64,000 bases of DNA from Planctomycetales bacterium 71-10 (GTDB lineage Bacteria; Planctomycetota; Planctomycetia; Isosphaerales; Isosphaeraceae). Under the pieces are notes generated by a model. That model searched no databases and was not told the DNA's origin. It saw only the letters and a list, made by a program, of their open reading frames with translations. Location: positions 22,659-86,658 of the forward strand of contig MKTT01000108.1 in NCBI GenBank assembly GCA_001898385.1, read 5' to 3'. Positions 57,354 through 64,000 of the stretch are shown here, piece after piece. How positions within the stretch are numbered: position 1 is the first letter of the stretch; each line of letters starts with the position of its first letter. Both the position numbers and the translations under genes were made by a program.

Positions 57354-58589
57354 ATGAGCGAGCAGAACGTGGCGGCGCGCACGCGCGCGGCCCTCGACGC
57401 GGGCGAGGGGATCTTGCGGCTGGCCCCGACCTGGGTCCCCCGGTCGTTCCTGATGCCCGGTGCCCGGCTCAAGCTGGCGAAGCAGGACCTCTACGCGCTG
57501 GGCACGCACCGCGGCGGCATCGACGAGCGCTGGTTCGGCTCGACCACCCCGGCCGCCAACGAGGGTGCCCCGCCGGACGAAGGGCTCAGCTACGTCGTCC
57601 ACGACGGCGGCAAGTTCACGCTCCGCGACGCCGTCGGCGCGCACGGCGAGGAGATCGTCGGCAAGGCGATCTTCTCCAGGTACAAGCGCTGGCCGGTCTA
57701 CAGCAAGTTCTTCGACAACCTGGGCCCCATCCCCCACCACATGCACCAGTCGCAGGAGCAGGCCGAGAAGATCGGCCTGGAGGGGAAGCCAGAGAGCTAC
57801 TACTTCCCCCCCCAGCTCAACTGGACCGGCAACAACTTCCCCTACACCTTCATGGGCCTGGAGCCGGGCACCAAGAAGGAAGACGTCCGTCGCTGCCTGG
57901 AAGACTGGAACAAGGGCGACAACGGCATCCTGGACCTCTCCAAGGCGTACCGCCTGAAGCCCGGCACCGGCTGGCTCGTCCCTCCCGACGTGCTCCACGC
58001 CCCCGGCTCGCTGGTGACCTATGAGCCGCAGTGGGGCTCGGACGTCTTCGGCATGTACCAGTCGCTCGTCGAGGGCCGTCGCGTCCCCTGGGAGCTGCTG
58101 GTCAAGGACGTCCCCAAGGAGTACCACCAGGACCTCGACTACCTCGTCGAGCAGCTCGACTGGGAGCAGAACGTCGACCCCGAGTTCAAGACGAACCACT
58201 ACCTGGAGCCGATCGTCCGATCGGGCTCGGAGCAGGAAGGGTTCTTCGACAGGTGGATCGTCTACGGCACGATCGCCGGCGCGCAGGTCTTCAGCGCGTG
58301 CGAGCTGACCGTCCTGCCGGGCCGCTCCTGCACCATCAAGGACCCCGGCGCGTACGGCCTGATCGTCGTGCAGGGGAGCGGGACCATCGGCAAGCTCGAC
58401 GTCGACAGCCCGAACTTCATCCGGTTCGGCGAAATCACCCAGGACGAAGTCTTCGTCGCCCACAAGCGGGCCGGCGAGGGCGTCACCTTCAAGAACACCG
58501 GCAGCGAGCCGTTCGTCAGCCTCCGCTACTTCGGCCCCGACGCCCATCCCGACCTGCCGAAGGTGGGGGATCACCTGAAGGCGAAGTGA
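57354..58589 (+). CDS. Cupin-type, phosphomannose-isomerase-like protein
   Basis: Function not established. The 411-residue protein has a metal-binding cupin motif in GPIPHHMHQSQEQAEKIG (H129, H131 and E135 as likely ligands) with a downstream histidine, H215 in VPPDVLHAPGSL. A second beta-rich half (FFDRWIVYGTIAGAQVFSACELTVLPGRSCTIKDPGAYGLIVVQG) looks like another cupin barrel. The layout recalls type I mannose-6-phosphate isomerases, but overall similarity seems low. The ATG at 57354 follows AGGGGTGGG; the frame upstream is unconserved. It opens a co-directional set of sugar isomerase and oxidoreductase genes, so a sugar or sugar-phosphate isomerase is the working guess. Confidence 0.78.
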   Translation: MSEQNVAARTRAALDAGEGILRLAPTWVPRSFLMPGARLKLAKQDLYALGTHRGGIDERWFGSTTPAANEGAPPDEGLSYVVHDGGKFTLRDAVGAHGEEIVGKAIFSRYKRWPVYSKFFDNLGPIPHHMHQSQEQAEKIGLEGKPESYYFPPQLNWTGNNFPYTFMGLEPGTKKEDVRRCLEDWNKGDNGILDLSKAYRLKPGTGWLVPPDVLHAPGSLVTYEPQWGSDVFGMYQSLVEGRRVPWELLVKDVPKEYHQDLDYLVEQLDWEQNVDPEFKTNHYLEPIVRSGSEQEGFFDRWIVYGTIAGAQVFSACELTVLPGRSCTIKDPGAYGLIVVQGSGTIGKLDVDSPNFIRFGEITQDEVFVAHKRAGEGVTFKNTGSEPFVSLRYFGPDAHPDLPKVGDHLKAK

Positions 58590-58642
58590 ACGAGACGAAG
58601 TTACGACCACGATCCTTCGACCCCCAAACCCGCGCCCGACAT

Positions 58643-58803
58643 CCCCTCTCCCCCCGGGAGAGGGTGGCCCGGAGGGCCGGGTGAGGGTCGTCGGACCTGT
58701 TGAGACAGCGTCGGTACACGGTCGCCGCGCCCCGACATGCCCTCCGAACCCCCTCGACCCTCACCCGCCGCTGCGCGGCCTCCCTCTCCCGGGGGGAGAG
58801 GGG
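58643..58803. repeat. 161-bp element with perfect 22-bp terminal inverted repeats
   Basis: Arms 58643-58664 and 58782-58803 are exact reverse complements, each itself nearly palindromic (CCCTCTCC...GGAGAGGG). Just inside are GTGGCCCGGAGGGCCGGGTGAGGG and CCCTCACCCGCCG blocks. This is the same type of facing-palindrome element as the 189-bp repeat, with a different sequence. It sits between the cupin and PH-like genes and argues against the longer start of the latter. Confidence 0.8.
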
Positions 58804-58866
58804 ACGAAAGGCACCCACGCACAAGGCGACCTGAAGCCATCGACCCGACCCAGCGAGGGCCTCGCC

Positions 58867-59469
58867 GTGATCGACGACCAGGGCTGGCGCGATTCGGACG
58901 ACTTCGACGACCTCGCGGCGGACCTCAAGGCCGACCTCTGGCCCGGCGAGTCGCTCCTCTGGTCCGAGCGGCCGGCCCTGCCGCGCATGCGGCGGATCCG
59001 GCCGATCCCGCTCCTGTTCGTGGCCGCGCTCACCGGGCTGTCGGGCGTCTCGCTGGCGGGGATGCTCGGCGTGCTGCACCGCGAGTCGATCCCGCCCGAG
59101 GCCGTGCTGATCGGCTTCGGCCTGGCCCCGCTGGTGCTCGGCGGGCTGATCGCGGTGGACGTGGCCCGACGCTCCTGCGGCTGGGCCGCCCGCCGCTGGG
59201 CCCTGGCCCGGACCGTCTACGCGATGACCGACCAGCGCGTCATCATCGGCCGCTACGACGCGACCGACGGCCTGCGCTCCTACTCCCTGATCCCCGGGAT
59301 GATCGCCGACACGTCGCCGTTCGAATACGCCGACGGCACCGGCGACCTCGTCTTCGAGGGGGTGGAGTCGAGCGCCCGCCGCGCGGTCGGCTTCTTCGGA
59401 ATCCGCCGCGTGCGCTCGGTCGATCGGCTGCTGCACGAGACCCTCATCGACCCGTTCCCCCGCTGGTGA
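58867..59469 (+). CDS. PH-like membrane protein
   Basis: 200-residue protein starting at a GTG. An acidic N-terminus (DDQGWRDSDDFDDLAADLKADLWPGESLLWSERP) leads to two hydrophobic helices at about 45-65 and 75-96. A C-terminal ~90-residue domain follows (RTVYAMTDQRVIIGRYDATDGLRSYSLIPGMIADTSPFEYADGTGDLVFEGV) typical of bacterial PH-like domains fused to membrane hairpins. The role is unknown. The longer frame beginning at 58681 would run through a repeat and is rejected. It is inserted among sugar-metabolism genes and may be unrelated to them. Confidence 0.75.
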   Translation: MIDDQGWRDSDDFDDLAADLKADLWPGESLLWSERPALPRMRRIRPIPLLFVAALTGLSGVSLAGMLGVLHRESIPPEAVLIGFGLAPLVLGGLIAVDVARRSCGWAARRWALARTVYAMTDQRVIIGRYDATDGLRSYSLIPGMIADTSPFEYADGTGDLVFEGVESSARRAVGFFGIRRVRSVDRLLHETLIDPFPRW

Positions 59470-59527
59470 CCGCGCCGGCCCGACCCGTATCCCGACCCTC
59501 CCCGACCCCACCCGCGAGGACGCCCCG

Positions 59528-60586
59528 ATGGCCCCGACGCACGCGCACAATTTCCCGAAGCTCCACAACGCCGCCTGGCCCGGGGTGGTCGGCAAGGGCG
59601 GCGAGGGGGGCGACCCGCCGATCGACCTCGACGTGATGCTCGACCTGACGGCCGCCGCCGAGGTCGACGGCGTCAAGTTCGACGGCTTCGACCTCTTCCT
59701 GTTCGCCCCCCACGTCGACATCGACTCGACCGACGACCAGATTAAGGAACTGGCCGACAAGGCGTCGCGCCGCGGCCTGGCGATCGGCTCGGTCGTGGCC
59801 CCCGTCTGGCCCCCCACCGGCGGCGGCTCGGCGATGGACGAGGGCGAGGGCCGCAGGAAGTTCCTGGAGCAGGTGCGCAAGGGCTGCCGGATCGCGAAGA
59901 AGCTCCGCGAGCTGGGCGTCCGCCCCCACGGCGTCGTCCGGTTCGACTCCGCGTGCAGCCCGGCCGACTGGTCGGCCGACCCCGCCGGCAACCAGGCCAA
60001 GATTGCCGAGACCTTCCGCCAGGCCGCCGACATCGCCGCCGACCACGGCGAGAAGCTCGCCGCCGAGGGCGAGATCTGCTGGGGCGGCATGCACTCCTGG
60101 CGCACCATGCTCGACCTGCTGGAGCGCGTCGACCGCCCCGACGTCGTCGGCTTCCAGGCCGACATGGCCCACACGCTCCTCTACACCCTGGGCGAGAACG
60201 CCCCCGAGGACCGCATCCTCCCCGCCGGCTACGACTGGCGCGACAAGGCCGTGCTGGACGAGGCCCTGCGCAAGCTGACCGACGCCCTGCGGCCCTGGAC
60301 GATCGACTTCCACGTCGCCCAGAACGACGCCACCGTCTTCGGCTCCGGCTCGCACGACCACACCGGCCGCCACTGCCTGGCCAACGACCCCAACGGCAAG
60401 CTCGACATCCCCCACCACGCCGGCTTCTGGCTCCGCGACGAGTCCGGCCGGCCGACGAAGAAGACGCGGCATATCTGCTGGGACGGCTGCATGTTCCCCA
60501 ACGAGGTCATGATGAAGCCCCAGACCTGGAACGACGTCCTCGCCGCCATGATCCAGGTCCGCGACGCCCACGGCTGGACCGAGTGA
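59528..60586 (+). CDS. TIM-barrel sugar isomerase/epimerase-like protein
   Basis: Xylose-isomerase-like barrel of 352 residues, the specific reaction unknown. Candidate metal-site segments along the barrel are AAEGEICWGGMHSW, VVGFQADMAHTLLYTLG and TIDFHVAQNDATVFGSGSHDHTGRH, followed by DIPHHAGFWLRDESG. The ATG at 59528 has GAGGA nine bases upstream. The Gfo/Idh/MocA oxidoreductase and a second TIM-barrel enzyme follow; together they suggest stepwise oxidation and isomerisation of a sugar or polyol. Confidence 0.83.
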   Translation: MAPTHAHNFPKLHNAAWPGVVGKGGEGGDPPIDLDVMLDLTAAAEVDGVKFDGFDLFLFAPHVDIDSTDDQIKELADKASRRGLAIGSVVAPVWPPTGGGSAMDEGEGRRKFLEQVRKGCRIAKKLRELGVRPHGVVRFDSACSPADWSADPAGNQAKIAETFRQAADIAADHGEKLAAEGEICWGGMHSWRTMLDLLERVDRPDVVGFQADMAHTLLYTLGENAPEDRILPAGYDWRDKAVLDEALRKLTDALRPWTIDFHVAQNDATVFGSGSHDHTGRHCLANDPNGKLDIPHHAGFWLRDESGRPTKKTRHICWDGCMFPNEVMMKPQTWNDVLAAMIQVRDAHGWTE

Positions 60587-60631
60587 CCCCGACGCTCTTC
60601 TGATGTCGGGACGTCGCATCCGCTCTCATCC

Positions 60632-60702
60632 CGTAGGCTGGGTCGAGACCCAGCCCAGGTCACGCGACGCCTCATCCGGGCTGGGTCGAGACCCAGCCTA
60701 CG
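60632..60702. repeat. REP-doublet: 25-bp perfect inverted repeat
   Basis: Arms 60632-60656 and 60678-60702 are exact reverse complements 21 bases apart, each with the internal palindrome CTGGGTCGAGACCCAG. This motif type (GTAGGCTGGGTCGAGACCCAGC) recurs widely in bacterial genomes as a REP-like repeat. It lies in the gap between the isomerase and oxidoreductase genes. Confidence 0.85.
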
Positions 60703-60798
60703 AGAAGACCCGCGATATTCGGTGCGTTGGACGACGGCGAGGATCGAGCCCCCTTGAGTTCGTGCCGATCCGCCAGCAACACGAGAACAGGTGAGATC

Positions 60799-61947
60799 AT
60801 GTCCGAGAAGAAAGCCCTCAACATCGGCCTCGTCGGCTACGGCTTCATGGGCCGGACGCATTCCAACGCCTACAAGCGCGTCAACGACTTCTTCGACCTG
60901 CCGTATCGCCCGGTCCTGAAGGCCGTCTGCGGCCGCGACGAGGCCGCCGCGCGGAAGTTCGCCGACAACTGGGGCTACGAGTCGGTCGAGACCGACTGGC
61001 GGAAGCTGATCGAGCGCAAGGACATCGACGCGATCGACATCTGCACGCCCAACAACACCCACGCCGAGATCGCCATCGCCGCCGCCGAGGCCGGCAAGAT
61101 GATCCTGTGCGAGAAGCCGCTCAGCATGGACCTGGTCCAGGGCCAGGCGATGGTCGACGCGGTCGAGAAGGCCGGCGTGATCAACACCGTCTGGTACAAC
61201 TACCGCCGCGTCCCGGCCGTCACCCTGGCCAAGAAGCTCATCGAGGAGGGCCGCCTCGGCCGCATCTTCCACTACCGCGCCGAGTTCCTCCAGGACTGGA
61301 CCATCTCGTCCGACCTCCCCCAGGGGGGCGCGGCGCTCTGGCGGCTCGACGCCGCCGCGGCCGGCTCGGGCGTGACGGGCGACCTGCTGGCCCACTGCAT
61401 CGACACCGCCCTGTGGCTCAACGGCCACATCACGGGCGTCTCGGCGATGACCGAGACGTTCATCAAGGAGCGCAAGCACAACCTGACGGGCAAGGTGGAG
61501 AAGGTGGGGATCGACGACGCCTGCGCCTTCCTCTGCCGGTTCGAGAACGGCTCGCTCGGCCTGTTCGAGTCGACCCGCTACGCCCGCGGCCACAAGGCCC
61601 TCTACACGTTCGAGATCAACGGCGAGAAGGCGTCGATCAAGTGGGACCTCCACGACCTGCACCGGCTGGAGTACTTCGACCACGCCGACGACGCCATCCT
61701 CCGCGGCTGGCGGTCGATCCACGTCACCGACGGCGACCAGCCGTACATGAAGAACTGGTGGGTGCCCGGCCTCCAGATCGGCTATGAGCACACGTTCGTG
61801 CATCAGGTCGCCGATTTCCTGGCGAACCTCGCCGAGGGCAAGTCCACCGCGCCGACGTTCCGCGACGCCCTGGCCACGCAGGCCGTCTGCGACGCCGTCC
61901 TCGACTCGGCCGAGCATCAGAAGTGGGAGTCGGTCGTCCCCGTCTGA
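60799..61947 (+). CDS. Gfo/Idh/MocA family NAD(P)-dependent oxidoreductase
   Basis: 382-residue dehydrogenase acting on a sugar, inositol or related polyol. The dinucleotide loop is GLVGYGFMGRTH (GxGxxG at 13-18), followed by DICTPNNTHAEI and the catalytic EKP at 106-108 (LCEKPLSMD). The C-terminal substrate domain contains WYNYRRVPAV and GSGVTGDLLAHCIDTALWL, the latter with the family's D-x3-x4 region. The ATG at 60799 is preceded by CAGGTGAG; the frame is open upstream to 60727 but unconserved. It sits between two TIM-barrel isomerase-like genes on the same strand. Confidence 0.9.
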   Translation: MSEKKALNIGLVGYGFMGRTHSNAYKRVNDFFDLPYRPVLKAVCGRDEAAARKFADNWGYESVETDWRKLIERKDIDAIDICTPNNTHAEIAIAAAEAGKMILCEKPLSMDLVQGQAMVDAVEKAGVINTVWYNYRRVPAVTLAKKLIEEGRLGRIFHYRAEFLQDWTISSDLPQGGAALWRLDAAAAGSGVTGDLLAHCIDTALWLNGHITGVSAMTETFIKERKHNLTGKVEKVGIDDACAFLCRFENGSLGLFESTRYARGHKALYTFEINGEKASIKWDLHDLHRLEYFDHADDAILRGWRSIHVTDGDQPYMKNWWVPGLQIGYEHTFVHQVADFLANLAEGKSTAPTFRDALATQAVCDAVLDSAEHQKWESVVPV

Positions 61948-61957
61948 GCCTATCGTA

Positions 61958-62146
61958 ACGGCCTTCCCCCCTAGCGGGGGAAGGTGGCCCGAAGGGCCGG
62001 ATGAGGGGGCCGACGCGCCAGACGGCCGCCGGGTCACGAGGGCGGCCCATCGGGCGGGCCTCCGAATCTCGGAGGCACCCGTGCTTCGCGTCCCCCTCAT
62101 CTGACCCCTGCGGGGTCTGTCTTCCCCCGCGAGGGGGGAAGGCCGT
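61958..62146. repeat. 189-bp palindromic repeat (copy E), inverse of copy D
   Basis: Reverse-complemented, this stretch matches 28998-29186 end to end with the same length. The inverted ends are ACGGCCTTCCCCCCTAGCGG and its partner at 62127-62146. Internal blocks GGCCCGAAGGGCCGGATGAG and GCTTCGCGTCCCCCTCATCT are shared; the middle ~50 bases diverge. It lies between the oxidoreductase stop and the epimerase start, without coding capacity. Confidence 0.82.
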
Positions 62147-62233
62147 CCTCATCGCCGGCCCCGAGATCCGTGTTTGCGTCGGCGGGTCGCCGCCGGCACT
62201 CTCCCCCCTCCCGCACGCACCGAGGAACGCCCG

Positions 62234-63079
62234 ATGAAGACCGGCATGAACCTCCTGCTCTGGACCGATCACGTCACCGAGGCGCAGGACGGCGTCCTGG
62301 AGTCGATCAAGGCGATCGGCTTCGACGCCGTGGAGGTGCCGATCTTCAACACCGACGACCTGGCCGCCTACAAGCGGCTGGGCGACCGGCTGAAGTCGCT
62401 GGGCCTCTCGGCGACGGCCGTCACGGTGATGGGGTCGACCGACATCAACCCGATCTCGGCCGACGCGAAGTCGCGCGACGCGGCCGTCGCGTACCTCGAC
62501 CGCGTGCTGGAGTGCGGCCAGCACTTCGGCTGCGAGATCCTCTGCGGCCCGCTCCACTCCACGATCGGCCATTTCTCCGGGACCGGCCCCACCCAGGACG
62601 AGTTCAAGCGCGGGGTCGAGACGATGCAGCGGGCCGCCGAGAAGGCCCAGGCCCGCGGGATCCGCCTGGCCGTCGAGTACCTGAACCGCTTCGAGAACTA
62701 CTTCCTCACCACCGGCCAGCAGGCCGAGGCGCTGGTCCGGGCGGTGGATCATCCGTCGTTCCGGATGATGTACGACAGCTTCCACGCCCACATCGAGGAG
62801 AAGGACCAGGCCGCCGCGATCCGGTCGTCGGCGGAGGAGACGATCCACGTCCACGTTTCCGAGAACGACCGCGGCACGCCCGGCACCGGCCAGGTCGCCT
62901 GGGACTCGTTCTTCGAAGGGCTCAAGCAGTCGAACTACGACGGCTACCTGACCATCGAGGCCTTCGGCCTCGCCCTCCCGGCCCTCGCCGCCGCGACCCG
63001 CGTCTGGCGGCCCCTCTTCCCCGACGCCGAGGGACTCTGCCGCGAAGGGCTGGCGTTCATCAAGAAGAACATCCGTTGA
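62234..63079 (+). CDS. Ketose 3-epimerase-like TIM-barrel enzyme (tagatose/psicose epimerase family)
   Basis: 281-residue sugar phosphate isomerase/epimerase family protein. The predicted Mn-site residues E148 (LAVEYLNRF), D181 (MMYDSFHAH), H207 (HVHVSEND) and E242 (TIEAFG) have the same spacing as the E150/D183/H209/E244 set of D-psicose 3-epimerase from Agrobacterium; ENDRGTPGTGQVAW is also shared. The substrate may be a free ketose or a keto-sugar made by the neighbouring oxidoreductase. The ATG at 62234 follows CGAGGA and the frame is open upstream into a repeat. Confidence 0.88.
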   Translation: MKTGMNLLLWTDHVTEAQDGVLESIKAIGFDAVEVPIFNTDDLAAYKRLGDRLKSLGLSATAVTVMGSTDINPISADAKSRDAAVAYLDRVLECGQHFGCEILCGPLHSTIGHFSGTGPTQDEFKRGVETMQRAAEKAQARGIRLAVEYLNRFENYFLTTGQQAEALVRAVDHPSFRMMYDSFHAHIEEKDQAAAIRSSAEETIHVHVSENDRGTPGTGQVAWDSFFEGLKQSNYDGYLTIEAFGLALPALAAATRVWRPLFPDAEGLCREGLAFIKKNIR

Positions 63080-63218
63080 TGCGCATGGATCCCCCGACCT
63101 GAGGAACTGGCCGCCGGCTCCGTCCCCTCCGCCCCCCCATGCCTTCCGCAAGCCGATACGGGCGGGGTCGGAGGCGATCCCCGCGCCGCGGTGAGGCCCG
63201 CCGCTCGCCCGAGTCGCG

Positions 63219-63953
63219 TCAGAAGAGGCCGAACCACCGCCTCTTCTTCGCGACGTTGGCGCGGCCGACGTCGAGGACGAAGTCGATCCCGCGGGCATCG
63301 AACAAATCGTCCAGGGGCTCGGCCCCCTTCGCCAGCTTGAACGCCATCTCCTCGGGATAGAGCGGGGTCATCTGGTAGAAGCAGACGCCCTCACCCTCGC
63401 TCAACTCCAGGCGGAAGAATTCGGCAGGGAGCCAGGCGGCGAAGTTCAGCATCACGCCGGTGAACCTCGTGTCGGCGATCGGCTCGGCCGGGTCGCCGTT
63501 GGGGACGGTGTGGCCGTATCCCAGCCAGGTCTGATACTCGTGAGGCAGCCGGCCGAGCGTTTTCAGCCATCGGATCGGCCAGTACGCCCGCTCGTCCTCG
63601 AACCGAGGGCCTTCGAGCGGCCAGTCGGCCGGCAGGGCGATCAGCAATTCGGCCCGCCGGAAGAACTCCATCCCCTCGGGGACCGTCATCGCCAGGTCGC
63701 TCATCCCGCTGGTGACCAGGACGTGGAACGGCCGGTCGACGGTCGGGGGGATCATCAAAATGTCCAGATGGACGAGGTCCGAGACGAGCTCGTGAAAGAC
63801 GTTCTCGACCGGCGCGATGTACTTCGCGAGATGCGCCTCGACGGCCTTCAGGTTGGCGCCGGAGGACTCGGGGGGCGTCCAGTCGCGGTCGGCGGCCTCA
63901 TGACGGTAGATCGGGCTGCCGGACTTGCTTCGTTCCGTGGGTTCGTCGGGCAT
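63219..63953 (-). CDS. Suppressor-of-fused (SUFU) domain protein
   Basis: Cytoplasmic protein of 244 residues without signal or membrane segments. After a disordered Ser/Pro-rich ~35 residues comes a SUFU-like domain: YIAPVENVFHELVSDLVHLDILMIPP, PFHVLVTSGMSDLAMTVPEG, RAELLIALPADWPL, ERAYWPIRWLKTLGRLPHEYQTWLGYGHTVPNGDP and a C-terminal ELSEGEGVCFYQMTPLYPEEMAFKL. Bacterial SUFU proteins are proposed immunity factors for polymorphic toxins in some contexts, or proteins of unknown housekeeping role. No toxin is visible, but the window ends 47 bases past the start codon. Convergent with the epimerase gene. Confidence 0.85.
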   Translation of the reverse strand: MPDEPTERSKSGSPIYRHEAADRDWTPPESSGANLKAVEAHLAKYIAPVENVFHELVSDLVHLDILMIPPTVDRPFHVLVTSGMSDLAMTVPEGMEFFRRAELLIALPADWPLEGPRFEDERAYWPIRWLKTLGRLPHEYQTWLGYGHTVPNGDPAEPIADTRFTGVMLNFAAWLPAEFFRLELSEGEGVCFYQMTPLYPEEMAFKLAKGAEPLDDLFDARGIDFVLDVGRANVAKKRRWFGLF

Positions 63954-64000
63954 CGTCGTCGGGCTCCGCGGGTGTCGGCCGGTCGCATGCCGAGGATATG

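Noticed and set aside
58681..58866. 62-residue N-terminal extension of the PH-like protein
   Set aside because: It would be translated from the right half of the 161-bp inverted repeat; the GTG at 58867 gives the conserved protein.

Overview
The window is G+C-rich chromosomal DNA from a bacterium that is almost certainly a member of the Planctomycetota, probably the Isosphaeraceae (the family is inferred). The evidence is family content: two DUF1559 prepilin-like proteins, a DUF1501 plus PSCyt1/DUF1549/DUF1553 cytochrome pair, an exported protein with the N-terminal LEGRRLL motif, and a remnant resembling the C-terminus of an M14 peptidase. No rRNA, tRNA, CRISPR array or prophage was found. 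Coding density is high, genes lie on both strands, and most long overlapping antisense ORFs are high-GC shadows.

Layout. 0-8.4 kb: housekeeping genes (glutamate dehydrogenase, purB, rpsU, csrA, ispF, cysS, ruvC, prephenate dehydrogenase). 8.4-15.7 kb: purL (with a PurS-like N-terminus), an NYN-domain protein, purQ, an anchored hydrolase, then spoVG (carrying an inserted zinc ribbon) directly downstream of ispE. 16-23.3 kb: two distant paralogues of glycerol-1-phosphate dehydrogenase, one translationally coupled to a HAD phosphatase, with a cytosolic histidine kinase, an exported hydrolase and a zinc-finger methyltransferase between them. 23.3-28.9 kb: a heavy-metal RND efflux locus (His-rich exported protein, adaptor, pump). 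29.3-32.4 kb: a DinG-type helicase with a substituted cluster cysteine, and a ThiS-ThiG fusion. 32.8-35.5 kb: tandem DUF1559 proteins and a small lipoprotein. 35.6-43.4 kb: response regulator, folC, DUF423, ACT plus UPF0210 pair, and trehalose synthase fused to maltokinase. 43.5-50 kb: lipoprotein, DUF1501, PSD1 cytochrome, J-domain protein. 50-56.5 kb: a divergent membrane pyrophosphatase, the peptidase remnant, a LEA-like protein, an esterase and cardiolipin synthase. 57.3-63.1 kb: a co-directional sugar-modification cluster (cupin, PH-like membrane protein, TIM-barrel isomerase, Gfo/Idh/MocA oxidoreductase, ketose 3-epimerase-like enzyme). 63.2-64 kb: a SUFU-domain protein.

The most distinctive non-coding content is a set of palindromic dispersed repeats. 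A ~187-bp MITE-like element occurs at 17.6 kb and, inverted, at 56.5 kb; both have flanking 8-bp direct repeats, and a degenerate third copy lies at 56.8 kb. A 189-bp palindromic element occurs at 29.0 and 62.0 kb in opposite orientations. Single inverted-repeat pairs lie at 25.6, 58.6 and 60.6 kb. Three of these sit in gaps of the sugar cluster, and one separates the RND adaptor from its pump.

The best leads for undescribed biology are the zinc-ribbon SpoVG, the ThiS-ThiG fusion, the paired G1P dehydrogenase paralogues with the coupled phosphatase, the sugar cluster, and the MITE family. None looks like a classical defence island.
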